64,000 nucleotides of DNA, from the NCBI RefSeq assembly GCF_026151205.1, contig NC_087079.1, positions 18,305,287-18,369,286 of the forward strand. The letters run 5' to 3'. The notes beneath the pieces are model-generated. The model did no database searches. It saw only the letters and a program-made list of their open reading frames with translations, and had not been told where the DNA came from. Positions 35,314 through 46,836 of this stretch are shown piece by piece (the stretch's first letter is position 1; every line of letters starts with the position of its first letter). The position numbers and the translations under genes were made by a program. Source of the DNA: Bolinopsis microptera. Lineage: Eukaryota > Ctenophora > Tentaculata > Lobata > Bolinopsidae.

Positions 35314-36228
35314 TTAGCTTCCGTTAGGAATTGGGTCGGCGTTGGGGTCACTGTAGAGGGTTGATGTTTCGAATAGTCATTCAGGGCCACCTAAAGAACG
35401 TGTTAAAGAAGTCACTTGACAGTCGAGTGTAGAGTGATTAATCATCATCCATCCACTCGAAAGCCATGAATCGGGACAAATTAAGTTCATTATCATTATC
35501 TCAATATCATGATTATTACTTGCTTTGTTCAAAACTACCACAATTCAAATTACACTGTTTTAAATTTAATTTAAACATTATCATTTATTTGATTTCAATG
35601 TGAACTTCATATCAACATGGATTCTAATTCATAGTAACTGTACTTTTAGTTGTTTCACCATTATACTTTGAGCAGGCTGTGAAAAATGAAACTAATTCAG
35701 TTTCAGATTAGTAGAATAGATAAAATATAATTTCGATGACTAAAAGTAATATTAACAAATCCGTTAAAGTAGGTATAGTCTAACGGGGAATTCAAATAAA
35801 GAATCTGGCATGATAAAAAGAAGTCTCTAGGATATAACTATGAAAGGTTTAACTTTTATCAATATCAGGTATATTTAGGCAAAATAAGAAAACCTTAGGC
35901 GAAAGGTTCAAATAAAAATTACAAAACGAATGAAAATTCAAATATCAATAAAATAAGTTTATTACTTCAGGTATAAACATGCGTCTTTACTTTATACGCG
36001 TACACTTTATGTACAAATAAAACTTTAAATGAATAACGATGTTAGCATTGAATCTTAGATACTAAATGGTTTTCACTCTAGAATTTCGGCCACAAAATCA
36101 GAACTTTTTGTTAAAATATCAGCTTTATTTTTACACCCCAAAAACGACATAACAAGGAATAAATAGCGAACAGTTTTGATGCAATATCCTGTGCTGAAGC
36201 AGCCGAATTTGTTTGTTCCGTCACGTGA
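35314..36228. other. Non-coding stretch, unit 1 (also unit 2 at 39873-40787)
   Basis: AT-rich sequence with no exon and no internal repeat that I can support. It is present in both duplication units with only minor differences. Confidence 0.5.
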
Positions 36229-36370
36229 CCAACATCACTCAATCACACTGGTCACGTGACCAACATCACTCAATCACACTGGTCACGTGACCAATATCAC
36301 TCAATCACACTGGTCACGTGACCAACATCACTCAATCACACTGGTCACGTGACCAACATCACACGTGACA
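36229..36370. repeat. 31-bp tandem repeat of palindromic E-box (GGTCACGTGACC), copy 1
   Basis: Five units of CACTGGTCACGTGACCAACA plus TCACTCAATCA are present, with a sixth CACGTG at the right edge. Each has a perfect 12-bp palindrome around CACGTG, the consensus for bHLH-Zip factors of the MITF/USF/MYC type. It lies just past the polyadenylation signal of exon D. Whether it is bound by anything is unknown. The identical array is at 40788-40927 in unit 2. Confidence 0.75.
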
Positions 36371-36478
36371 AGTTAGGTTATCATGACAAGTTAAGCACCA
36401 GTTCGACGCAATTAATTATGAATTTATTAAGCACAAACTAACAGTGAGTAGTAACGTGTTAGTAACACGTTGTTTAGT

Positions 36479-37721
36479 TCAAGCTACGGGTAGAGAGTAA
36501 GGGTTGACGTCAATAACTAAAGTCTCATCTGGTACAACTTGTCGGTACTTATCATGATCTGTAACCCACATCTCTGCTATGTCCTGCAAATTTACATTAT
36601 TAATAGAAAGTTTGTTGCTTTCTAAGGTCTTCCGCGACCAATAATTCTACTAAATGTAAATGCTAAAAGTATAATGCTAACAATGATTTGACTCACATGA
36701 TTGATAGCCAGCATCTGAAGCATATTAAGAAGGGATATAACGTGACAGGAGTAAAGAACATTGGAACCGTGCCAACGTTTCCCTTCTAAAATATTCCTCG
36801 TGCTTTTACTATAATCCTTTTCTTGCAGTACCACCTGTTACAAACAGTTTAGAATATTGCGGATATTCCGCCACACGACAACATTTAGTTATAGCTAGTT
36901 ATTTAACGGTATTCTCGCAACTTTGGGATAGCGAGAGTTGCGATGAATATAAACTGTTTTTCCGGAATAAATCATTTTGGTGTTATTAATTATGTAAAAT
37001 AATACCCCCCCCCCCCCCCCCCTAAAACCCCCCCTCGTAATAACCTCAATCCAAGGTTGTGATGACTGTTTGTTGAGAACTGTTGTTGTCATGGTAACAC
37101 GTGACAGCTGCTCTGTTCTGTGACTCTCAGCCGCCTCCCCACCCACCATCTCAACTATTTGCTCTGTATTCTCACCCTGAACACGTGACACAGTCAATAA
37201 CACGTGACACAGTCAATAACACGTGACACAGTCAATAACACGTGACACAGTCAATAACACGTAACACAGTCAATAACACGTGACACATTCAATAACACGT
37301 AACACAGTCAATAACACGTGACATAGTCAATAAGGCAGAGGAATAAGACAAGAGATTCAACATAGGATTATAGGATAGGTAAGCTTAAATAATATTGTAA
37401 AACAAATAGAATCGAAGTTCGAACAGATAATTAACAGTCATGTTGAATACACTTACATCTGATTTAAGGAATAGATAAACTCCAACGAAAGGATAAACTA
37501 TCCGGTCATCATGATTCTTAACCAGTGGGGGTAGCTTGGAGTCTGTGTTTACTTCTTCTACCACTTTGTACTCTTCTTTTTTAGGGACTACCATTTCTTG
37601 CTTGGTATTTTCTTTGTTAGATCCTTGTTTAGCTACGTTTTTATCGAACTCTTCAATTTCTTTGAGTTTCCGTTTAGCTTTTGCGTCGACCGTCTTTTGA
37701 GGTGCCTCTTGTTGGCAACTT
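36479..37721 (-). CDS. Duplicated 3' exon block, distal copy (exons A-D)
   Basis: The minus-strand exons are A 37721-37457, B 37176-37045, C 36834-36697 and D 36583-36479. All junctions are in frame (donors GTAAGT, GTTATT, GTGAGT), and D ends with TGA. Together they encode 212 residues: a Lys/Glu-rich start (DAKAKRKLKEIEEFDKNVAK), then DRIVYPFVGVYLFLKSD, then QEKDYSKSTRNILEGKRWHG, and a C-terminus ETLVIDVNPYSLPVA. The domain is not recognised. No initiator ATG is required because exon A starts with a split codon. An AATAAA signal lies 51 bp past the stop (36423-36428). The block duplicates 41038-42277 and probably belongs to the paracaspase gene. Confidence 0.6.
37182..37335. repeat. 19-bp E-box minisatellite in intron A-B, copy 1
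   Basis: Eight units of AACACGTGACACAGTCAAT are present; two have CACGTA instead of CACGTG. The array lies in the intron between exons A and B and is repeated in unit 2 at about 41738-41888. Confidence 0.75.
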
Positions 37722-37822
37722 CTAGGGACAAGATTGGAATTGTTAAGAGACGGTTATGGGTCGGATCAAGGTATTTTTTCTTTTTTATATGAGAATTGAG
37801 AAAAAGAAAACGTTGTATTATA

Positions 37823-39122
37823 CAGGGTGGCCCATAAGTGACTACCCACACGCAACCTCTTAATAACTCACGTAATTCGTCTCCAAATTGCACCAAAATT
37901 TCAGAGATTATAGATATGGGTCAAACTTAGATTTCCTGAAAGTTTCGTAAGCCACGCCCAATTACAGTGGGCGTGGCGTGACACTCCCTCTTTTTCACTA
38001 TTGTCTTCATAAAATGAGAACGCTTTAAGCTAAGAACTCAAAATTTTTTGCACACATTTGGCTTGATAATTGAAAACTTTTCCCAAAGTTTCAAGTTCAT
38101 TGGTTAAAATATGGCTAAGTTATGACCATTTCAAAACTCATCGGATACGTGATCCGAGCACTCAGTCAGTGATCTCGTCACTTGGTTAATGGCCTGTTTG
38201 GCTCACATGCACCGCTTGATTGGTTGCAGCCTGCTTATGGGCCGGCCTATACAGCTGACAGCACCTAAAACGCTATCACACGAATTTATGGTGGTGTCAC
38301 CATTTCAGGGCTTGTTAGCCCTGCTAGTCACAGGTTCCTTACAATCAATAAAAAGGAATGAACCATCCATTGAATCATCGAAAATGGTTCACTATCCTCC
38401 CTTTACTGCAGAACAACGATTGTTCGTCTACCTGAAGAAAGAAAATGGGGAGTTCTACCCTCAGATTAAACACCAATTTCAGATGAAATTCAACCGACCA
38501 CCTGCACCCCCTTGCCGGAAAAGCTGCTTTGACATTCATCACAAGATCAAGTTTGCGTTTTCTGGACACGATCGGCGAAGAGTCGGCAGAAGACGAACTG
38601 TGAGGACTGTAGAAAACATCACGATGGTTGTTGGTGACGTGATGGACAAACCTAAGATTGGCACCCGGAAACGAGCTCCTGCCTTAGACATCAGCAGAAC
38701 AACCCTTCAGCGAATCCTAAAGCAAGACCTTTCTAACCGGGCCTACCGAATCACAAAGAAACACAAACTTTTGGACCGTGATCTGTCGCAGTTCTCCTTC
38801 AACAACTCCTACCTCACCACGGACTGGTGGTTCATGCAGGATGGAGCTCGACCTCACATCGTTCTACCAGTTCAGAATTTCCTCGCTAACAAGTTCGCCC
38901 ACAGAACCACAGAAATTTTTATTAGTTGATTTCATTTATTGATTTATCCTAAAAATTTGTGTTTTCCTTTCTAGCAAAGTCATCATCGGTATCCAATCAA
39001 AGCCTAATGAACCTCATTAATACACGCTAACGCCTTACTCTTGATCAGATTGGGTGACGAGATCACTAATTGAGTGCAAATATCACTGACTGAGTGCTCG
39101 GATCACATATCCGATGGATTTT
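37823..39122. mobile_element. Mariner-like element, right end lost (distal copy)
   Basis: It begins TA|CAGGGTGGCCCATAAGTG and is identical to the complete element at 42379-43988 until its sequence stops at 39122, where duplication unit 2 begins. The right inverted repeat (about 310 bp) is absent, which places the duplication breakpoint inside the transposon. Confidence 0.85.
38384..38929 (+). pseudogene. Deleted mariner/IS630-type transposase (distal copy)
   Basis: An open frame from an ATG at 38189 includes the likely native start MVHYPPFTAEQRLFVYL at 38384. This is an N-terminal helix-turn-helix region of the IS630-Tc1-mariner type, followed by a second HTH (ALDISRTTLQRILKQDL). The frame then jumps to DWWFMQDGARPHIV, the second catalytic Asp motif. 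The region with the first Asp is missing and the C-terminus stops at EIFIS before the third acidic residue. About 180 residues remain of a usual 340-350, so it cannot be active. It differs from the proximal copy at one residue (Leu versus Arg after PHIV). Confidence 0.75.
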
Positions 39123-41037
39123 AAGTCTTGAAAATTATTCGAGAAGAATCTCGAATGTCAACTTATTATCGGAGAAAAAGACGATTTATAAAGGAGCAAC
39201 CTAACATTCTACCCACTCCTCATTTCTTAAGATGTCCACTACATGATGTTGCTCTACCAATTTGACTTATGTCCCTTAAGCGCTTTTAACTACCGTTCAC
39301 CGAACCTTGACTGCGGCTTTGTTAACAAGGTTTGGCCGGTAGAGGGTCCGCAGTAGTCCCATTACCTTAGTATTGCTGTTCCACTACTAAAGAAATAATC
39401 CCGATAACACTCAACCTCTGCCTGATCCAGAGGATATCACCATTTTACCTTCACACAGACATCGAACGCTGTAAGAAGATGACGATCAGACCTCATTATT
39501 GATGATCCCGCTCGTCGGAGAAGATAAAGGCCTTGCTCAGCAATGGGTAGGGTTTGCAGTTTAGATAGCCATGTGGCACGCTGCAACTAAATTATTCGAG
39601 ATTCTTCTCGAATAATTTTCAAGACTTGATGTCAACTTATTATCGGAGAAAAAGACGATTTATAAAGGAGCAACCTAACATTCTACCCACTCCTCATTTC
39701 TTAAGATGTCCACTACATGATGTTGCTCTACCAATTTGACTTATGTCCCTTAAGCGCTTTTAACTACCGTTCACCGAACCTTGACTGCGGCTTTGTTAAC
39801 AAGGTTTGGCCGGTAGAGGGTCCGCAGTAGTCCCATTACCTTAGTATTGCTGTTCCACTACTAAAGAAATAATTAGCTTCCGTTAGGAATTGGGTCGGCG
39901 TTGGGGTCACTGTAGAGGGTTGATGTTTCGAATAGTCATTCAGGGCCACCTAAAGAACGTGTTAAAGAAGTCACTTGACAGTCGAGTGTAGAGTGATTAA
40001 TCATCATCCATCCACTCGAAAGCCATGAATCGGGACAAATTAAGTTCATTATCATTATCTCAATATCATGATTATTACTTGCTTTGTTCAAAACTACCAC
40101 AATTCAAATTACACTGTTTTAAATTTAATTTAAACATTATCATTTATTTGATTTCAATGTGAACTTCATATCAACATGGATTCTAATTCATAGTAACTGT
40201 ACTTTTAGTTGTTTCACCATTATACTTTGAGCAGGCTGTGAAAAATGAAACTAATTCAGTTTCAGATTAGTAGAATAGATAAAATATAATTTCGATGACT
40301 AAAAGTAATATTAACAAATCCGTTAAAGTAGGTATAGTCTAACGGGGAATTCAAATAAAGAATCTGGCATGATAAAAAGAAGTCTCTAGGATATAACTAT
40401 GAAAGGTTTAACTTTTATCAATATCAGGTATATTTAGGCAAAATAAGAAAACCTTAGGCGAAAGGTTCAAATAAAAATTACAAAACGAATGAAAATTCAA
40501 ATATCAATAAAATAAGTTTATTACTTCAGGTATAAACATGCGTCTTTACTTTATACGCGTACACTTTATGTACAAATAAAACTTTAAATGAATAACGATG
40601 TTAGCATTGAATCTTAGATACTAAATGGTTTTCACTCTAGAATTTCGGCCACAAAATCAGAACTTTTTGTTAAAATATCAGCTTTATTTTTACACCCCAA
40701 AAACGACATAACAAGGAATAAATAGCGAACAGTTTTGATGCAATATCCTGTGCTGAAGCAGCCGAATTTGTTTGTTCCGTCACGTGACCAACATCACTCA
40801 ATCACACTGGTCACGTGACCAACATCACTCAATCACACTGGTCACGTGACCAATATCACTCAATCACACTGGTCACGTGACCAACATCACTCAATCACAC
40901 TGGTCACGTGACCAACATCACACGTGACAAGTTAGGTTATCATGACAAGTTAAGCACCAGTTCGACGCAATTAATTATGAATTTATTAAGCACAAACTAA
41001 CAGTGAGTAGTAACGTGTTAGTAACACGTTGTTTAGT

Positions 41038-42277
41038 TCAAGCTACGGGTAGAGAGTAAGGGTTGACGTCAATAACTAAAGTCTCATCTGGTACAACTTG
41101 TCGGTACTTATCATGATCTGTAACCCACATCTCTGCTATGTCCTGCAAATTTACATTATTAATAGAAAGTTTGTTGCTTTCTAAGGTCTTCCGCGACCAA
41201 TAATTCTACTAAATGTAAATGCTAAAAGTATAATGCTAACAATGATTTGACTCACATGATTGATAGCCAGCATCTGAAGCATATTAAGAAGGGATATAAC
41301 GTGACAGGAGTAAAGAACATTGGAACCGTGCCAACGTTTCCCTTCTAAAATATTCCTCGTGCTTTTACTATAATCCTTTTCTTGCAGTACCACCTGTTAC
41401 AAACAGTTTAGAATATTGCGGATATTCCGCCACACGACAACATTTAGTTATAGCTAGTTATTTAACGGTATTCTCGCAACTTTGGGATAGCGAGAGTTGC
41501 GATGAATATAAACTGTTTTTCCGGAATAAATCATTTTGGTGTTATTAATTATGTAAAATAATACCCCCCCCCCCCCCCTAAAACCCCCCCTCGTAATAAC
41601 CTCAATCCAAGGTTGTGATGACTGTTTGTTGAGAACTGTTGTTGTCATGGTAACACGTGACAGCTGCTCTGTTCTGTGACTCTCAGCCGCCTCCCCACCC
41701 ACCATCTCAACTATTTGCTCTGTATTCTCACCCTGAACACGTGACACAGTCAATAACACGTGACACAGTCAATAACACGTGACACAGTCAATAACACGTG
41801 ACACAGTCAATAACACGTAACACAGTCAATAACACGTGACACATTCAATAACACGTAACACAGTCAATAACACGTGACATAGTCAATAAGGCAGAGGAAT
41901 AAGACAAGAGATTCAACATAGGATTATAGGATAGGTAAGCTTAAATAATATTGTAAAACAAATAGAATCGAAGTTCGAACAGATAATTAACAGTCATGTT
42001 GAATACACTTACATCTGATTTAAGGAATAGATAAACTCCAACGAAAGGATAAACTATCCGGTCATCATGATTCTTAACCAGTGGGGGTAGCTTGGAGTCT
42101 GTGTTTACTTCTTCTACCACTTTGTACTCTTCTTTTTTAGGGACTACCATTTCTTGCTTGGTATTTTCTTTGTTAGATCCTTGTTTAGCTACGTTTTTAT
42201 CGAACTCTTCAATTTCTTTGAGTTTCTGTTTAGCTTTTGCGTCGACCGTCTTTTGAGGTGCCTCTTGTTGGCAACTT
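41038..42277 (-). CDS. 3' exon block, proximal copy (exons A-D), probable C-terminus of MALT1-like protein
   Basis: Exons A 42277-42013, B 41732-41601, C 41393-41256 and D 41142-41038 have the same splice sites and frame as the distal copy, and D ends in TGA. Exon A enters after two bases of a codon. Exon 12 of the paracaspase gene (46351-46227) ends exactly two bases into a codon at a consensus donor (TCTGG|GTAAGT). No other upstream exon exists on this strand between 42.3 and 46.2 kb. The simplest reading is that these exons finish the paracaspase with a Lys/Glu-rich linker and about 120 residues of unrecognised domain. One change, Arg to Gln in KAKRKLKE, separates the two copies. An alternative is an unrelated gene whose 5' part is lost. 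Confidence 0.6.
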
Positions 42278-42378
42278 CTAGGGACAAGATTGGAATTGTT
42301 AAGAGACGGTTATGGGTCGGATCAAGGTATTTTTTCTTTTTTATATGAGAATTGAGAAAAAGAAAACGTTGTATTATA

Positions 42379-43988
42379 CAGGGTGGCCCATAAGTGACTA
42401 CCCACACGCAACCTCTTAATAACTCACGTAATTCGTCTCCAAATTGCACCAAAATTTCAGAGATTATAGATATGGGTCAAACTTAGATTTCCTGAAAGTT
42501 TCGTAAGCCACGCCCAATTACAGTGGGCGTGGCGTGACACTCCCTCTTTTTCACTATTGTCTTCATAAAATGAGAACGCTTTAAGCTAAGAACTCAAAAT
42601 TTTTTGCACACATTTGGCTTGATAATTGAAAACTTTTCCCAAAGTTTCAAGTTCATTGGTTAAAATATGGCTAAGTTATGACCATTTCAAAACTCATCGG
42701 ATACGTGATCCGAGCACTCAGTCAGTGATCTCGTCACTTGGTTAATGGCCTGTTTGGCTCACATGCACCGCTTGATTGGTTGCAGCCTGCTTATGGGCCG
42801 GCCTATACAGCTGACAGCACCTAAAACGCTATCACACGAATTTATGGTGGTGTCACCATTTCAGGGCTTGTTAGCCCTGCTAGTCACAGGTTCCTTACAA
42901 TCAATAAAAAGGAATGAACCATCCATTGAATCATCGAAAATGGTTCACTATCCTCCCTTTACTGCAGAACAACGATTGTTCGTCTACCTGAAGAAAGAAA
43001 ATGGGGAGTTCTACCCTCAGATTAAACACCAATTTCAGATGAAATTCAACCGACCACCTGCACCCCCTTGCCGGAAAAGCTGCTTTGACATTCATCACAA
43101 GATCAAGTTTGCGTTTTCTGGACACGATCGGCGAAGAGTCGGCAGAAGACGAACTGTGAGGACTGTAGAAAACATCACGATGGTTGTTGGTGACGTGATG
43201 GACAAACCTAAGATTGGCACCCGGAAACGAGCTCCTGCCTTAGACATCAGCAGAACAACCCTTCAGCGAATCCTAAAGCAAGACCTTTCTAACCGGGCCT
43301 ACCGAATCACAAAGAAACACAAACTTTTGGACCGTGATCTGTCGCAGTTCTCCTTCAACAACTCCTACCTCACCACGGACTGGTGGTTCATGCAGGATGG
43401 AGCTCGACCTCACATCGTTCGACCAGTTCAGAATTTCCTCGCTAACAAGTTCGCCCACAGAACCACAGAAATTTTTATTAGTTGATTTCATTTATTGATT
43501 TATCCTAAAAATTTGTGTTTTCCTTTCTAGCAAAGTCATCATCGGTATCCAATCAAAGCCTAATGAACCTCATTAATACACGCTAACGCCTTACTCTTGA
43601 TCAGATTGGGTGACGAGATCACTAATTGAGTGCAAATATCACTGACTGAGTGCTCGGATCACATATCCGATGGATTTTAAAATGGTCATAACTCAGCCAT
43701 ATTTTAACCAATGAACTTGAAACTTTTGGAAAAGTTTTCAATTATCAAGCCAAATGTGTGCAAAAAATTTTGAGTTCTTAGCTTAAAGCGTTCTCATTTT
43801 ATGAAGACAATAGTGAAAAAGAGGGAGTGTCACGCCACGCCCACTGTAATTGGGCGTGGCTTACGAAACTTTCAGGAAATCTAAGTTTGACCCATATCTA
43901 TAATCTCTGAAATTTTGGTGCAATTTGGAGACGAATTACGTGAGTTATTAAGAGGTTGCGTGTGGGTAGTCACTTATGGGCCACCCTG
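42379..43988. mobile_element. Mariner-like element, complete ends, internally deleted
   Basis: A 1,610-bp element has CAGGGTGGCCCATAAGTGAC at both ends and terminal inverted repeats of about 310 bp. It is flanked by TA on both sides. Long TIRs, a TA target and a transposase with mariner-type HTH and DGARPH motifs place it in the IS630-Tc1-mariner group. It lies in the intron between the exon-12 donor and exon A. Confidence 0.85.
42940..43485 (+). pseudogene. Deleted mariner/IS630-type transposase (proximal copy)
   Basis: It has the same architecture as the distal copy: MVHYPPFTAEQRLFVYL start, two HTH segments, then DWWFMQDGARPHIVRPVQNF and a stop after EIFIS. The first and third catalytic acidic positions are absent. 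It is a non-autonomous remnant. Confidence 0.75.
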
Positions 43989-44030
43989 TATATTGACACA
44001 GTTCCATACAAATTTGTACGGAACAAGTTT

Positions 44031-44090
44031 GGCGGAAGTAACCTGTTAGCAAGCTGAGGTTGAGGGGCCTGGGATATACCGGGCCTGTGA
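44031..44090 (+). pseudogene. 5S rRNA-like 3' fragment
   Basis: The segment reads GCGGAAGTAA, then CCTGTTAG, and later GGCCTGGGATATACCGGG. In the same order, eukaryotic 5S rRNA has CGGAAGCTAAG, CCTGGTTAG and CGCCTGGGAATACCGGG. The core of the internal control region seems deleted between the first two blocks. The fragment is not a functional 5S gene. The match is by eye and needs an alignment. Confidence 0.45.
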
Positions 44091-44171
44091 CTCCCCGCTA
44101 AGTTAACCAGCACGTTCCCAAAGTTCACTCTGTTAGCTGTTATTTTAGCAAAGAGAGGGCGCTCAATTCTC

Positions 44172-45670
44172 ACTGTTCCCCTCTCACACCTGACGGTAGA
44201 GAAGTTAAGTAGGGTTTCTCACTGTTCCCCTCTCACACCTGACGGTAGAGAAGTTAAGTAGGGTGTGTTACTGTTCCCCTCTCACACCTGACGGTAGAGA
44301 AGTTAAGTAGGGTTTGTTCCCCTCTCACACCTGACGGTAGAGAAGTTAAGTAGGGTTTGTTCCCCTCTCACACCTGACGGTAGAGAAGTTAAGTAGGGTT
44401 TGTTACTGTTCCCCTCTCACACCTGACGGTAGAGAAGTTAAGTAGGGTTTGTTACTGTACCCCTCTCACACCTGACGGTAGAGAAGTTAAGTAGGGTTTG
44501 TTCCCCTCTCACACCTGACGGTAGAGAAGTTAAGTAGGGTTTCTTACTGTTCCCCTCTCACACCTGACGGTAGAGAAGTTAAGTAGGGTTTCTTACTGTT
44601 CCCCTCTCACACCTGACGGTAGAGAAGTTAAGTAGGGTTTGTTCCCCTCTCACACCTGACGGTAGAGAAGTTAAGTAGGGTTTCTTACTGTTCCCCTCTC
44701 ACACCTGACGGTAGAGACGTTAAGTAGGGTTTGTTCCCCTCTCACACCTGACGGTAGAGAAGTTAAGTAGGGTTTCTCACTGTTCCCCTCTCACACCTGA
44801 CGGTAGAGAAGTTAAGTAGGGTTTGTTACTGTTCCCCTCTCACACCTGACGGTAGAGAAGTTAAGTAGGGTTTCTTACTGTTCCCCTCTCACACCTGACG
44901 GTAGAGAAGTTAAGTAGGGTTTGTTCCCCTCTCACACCTGACGGTAGAGAAGTTAAGTAGGGTTTCTTACTGTTCCCCTCTCACACCTGACGGTAGAGAA
45001 GTTAAGTAGGGTTTGTTCCCCTCTCACACCTGACGGTAGAGAAGTTAAGTAGGGTTTGTTCCCCTCTCATACCTGACGGTAGAGAAGTTAAGTAGGGTTT
45101 GTTCCCCTCTCACACCTGACGGTAGAGAAGTTAAGTAGTGTTTGTTACTGTTCCCCTCTCACACCTGACGGTAGAGAAGTTAAGTAGGGTTTCTTACTGT
45201 TCCCCTCTCACACCTGACAGTAGAGAAGTTAAGTAGGGTTTTTTACTGTTCCCCTCTCACACCTGACGGTAGAGAAGTTAAGTAGGGTTTGTTCCCCTCT
45301 CACACCTGACGGTAGAGAAGTTAAGTAGGGTTTGTTACTGTTCCCCTCTCACACCTGACGGTAGAGAAGTTAAGTAGGGTTTCTTACTGTTCCCCTCTCA
45401 CACCTGACGGTAGAGAAGTTAAGTAGGGTTTCTTACTGTTCCCCTCTCACACCTGACGGTAGAGAAGTTAAGTAGGGTTTGTTCCCCTCTCACACCTGAC
45501 GGTAGAGAAGTTAAGTAGGGTTTGTTCCCCTCTCACACCTGACGGTAGAGAAGTTAAGTAGGGTTTATTCTCACTGTTCCCCTCTCACACCTGACGGTAG
45601 AGAATAGAAGTTAAGTAGGGTTTACTGTTCCCCTCTCACACCTGACGGTAGAGAAGTTAAGTAGGGTTTG
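44172..45670 (+). repeat. 43/49-bp satellite with a 5S-promoter-like core
   Basis: About 33 units of CCCCTCTCACACCTGACGG + TAGAGAAGTTAAGTAGGGTTT are separated by short (GTT) or long (GTTACTGTT) spacers, giving 43- and 49-bp periods in irregular alternation. GAAGTTAAGTAGGGT differs from the A-box region of 5S rRNA (GAAGCTAAGCAGGGT) by two C-to-T changes, and the preceding CTGA also aligns. The array begins about 80 bp after the 5S-like fragment. Confidence 0.9.
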
Positions 45671-46222
45671 TTCACACATCATTTCTACATCTCTGGTATA
45701 AACGACATAGTATTATAGTAGAGAATAGTTTATATATATAATATCAACTTAATAACACCAGAATGTGTGTGTGTCTGTGTGTCTGTGAGTCTGTGTGTCT
45801 GTGTGTGTGTAATTTCCGAACGGTTATACAAAAAAAACGGTAATAGTTACGGGACTGGTTTTTTCGGTATAGTGCTGACAAAACTCTGACGAAGCCCATA
45901 AGCAAATTATATAAAAATCGGCCGGTGGTAAGTGGTTTAATTGATGATTTTGTTCCAGAAATGTGACATAAATGGATGGGAGAGAGAACGAGGAGGATAA
46001 CATGTACCGTAATTAGTTTAGCCCCACGTAATACTATAAGCTTAGAGCTCACTCTTGCGGCCGCTTTGTTTCAACTGTAGGGAGATTTCATACTTTCATA
46101 AGACAGCGTTATGCGTGATATCAAATATTATATAATGCAGTTGTATACTTTTACATTGCAACTGTGACAGTAAAGTCCCGGCCGAAGGCACGGGTTACAC
46201 TAGTATATATATATAGAGAAAC
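45671..46222. other. Stretch between satellite and paracaspase exon 12
   Basis: This contains a TG-rich microsatellite (45763-45811) and AT-rich sequence. On the minus strand an ATTAAA lies near 45935. It could serve as a polyadenylation signal if translation stopped at the TAA at 46223-46225 instead of splicing onward. Confidence 0.4.
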
Positions 46223-46226
46223 TTAC

Positions 46227-46836
46227 CCAGATATTATAGTGAGCTCAATAACAGAGCCGACAAGTTTCTGAACGTTTCTAATACTGAATGTGTTGGTGTC
46301 CTCCTCCCCCCACCCCCCTTCTCGCAGAGTCAGACCGTTTACTTTACTTTCCTGGACATATTAGTATGTTAGCTTGGCAATGTGAATCACGTTTTCTAGA
46401 AAGATAAGAATAGAGGAACATTTTCTGTCGATTATAAAAGTACTGTAACACTACTTGATCACTACTGTAGCACTACTGTAACACTACTGTAACACTACTG
46501 TACCACTACTGTAACACTACTGTAACACTACTGTAACACTACTGTACCACTACTGTAACACTACTGTAACACTACTGTACCACTACTGTAACACTACTGT
46601 AACACTACTGTAACACTACTGTACCACTACTGTAACACTACTGTAACACTACTGTAACACTACTGTAACACTACTGTAACACTACACTAACACTACTGTC
46701 ACACTCACAGTATCTAGTTGTATGGAGTCCACACGAGGGTTAACAGTGAACTGCAGTACGTTACTAAAAGCAGCTGAGAACTGAAACTGCAGATCTGTTT
46801 TTACGAGGGTAACTGTCACGTCCTCTTTATCAACAG
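46227..46836 (-). CDS. MALT1: Exons 11-12 of the paracaspase: third Ig-like segment
   Basis: Exon 11 contains LQFQFSAAFSNVLQFTVNP, aligning to the MALT1 Ig3 stretch with AAEFSNV. Exon 12 has NTFSIRNVQKLVGSVIELT and IISG. Its acceptor is preceded by a good branch-site-like TACTAAT. The exon ends TCTGG|GTAAGT. Reading on instead of splicing gives an immediate TAA (46223-46225), so retention of this intron would make a short form without the downstream tail. Confidence 0.8.

Larger units (their letters stand above)
34564..39122. repeat. 4.56-kb tandem duplication, unit 1
   Basis: This unit is repeated almost identically as unit 2 (39123-43678), with offset 4,559 bp shrinking to 4,556 bp after a shorter poly-C run. 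It contains the inverted 474-bp repeats, exons D-C-B-A of a minus-strand gene, two E-box arrays and the left part of a mariner-like transposon. The join at 39122/39123 shows two shared bases (AA). Only a few substitutions separate the units, so the duplication is recent or is a collapsed or duplicated assembly. Confidence 0.9.
39123..43678. repeat. 4.56-kb tandem duplication, unit 2
   Basis: Near-identical repeat of 34564-39122. It begins AAGTCTTGAAAATTATTCGA, carries the inverted 474-bp units at 39157-39872, exons D-A at 41038-42277 and the transposon from 42379. Unlike unit 1, the transposon continues past the unit end to its intact right terminus. Confidence 0.9.

Noticed and set aside
38189..38383. 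N-terminal extension of the transposase frame
   Set aside because: The segment overlaps the inner part of the terminal inverted repeat. The native start is more likely the ATG at 38384, where the HTH region begins.
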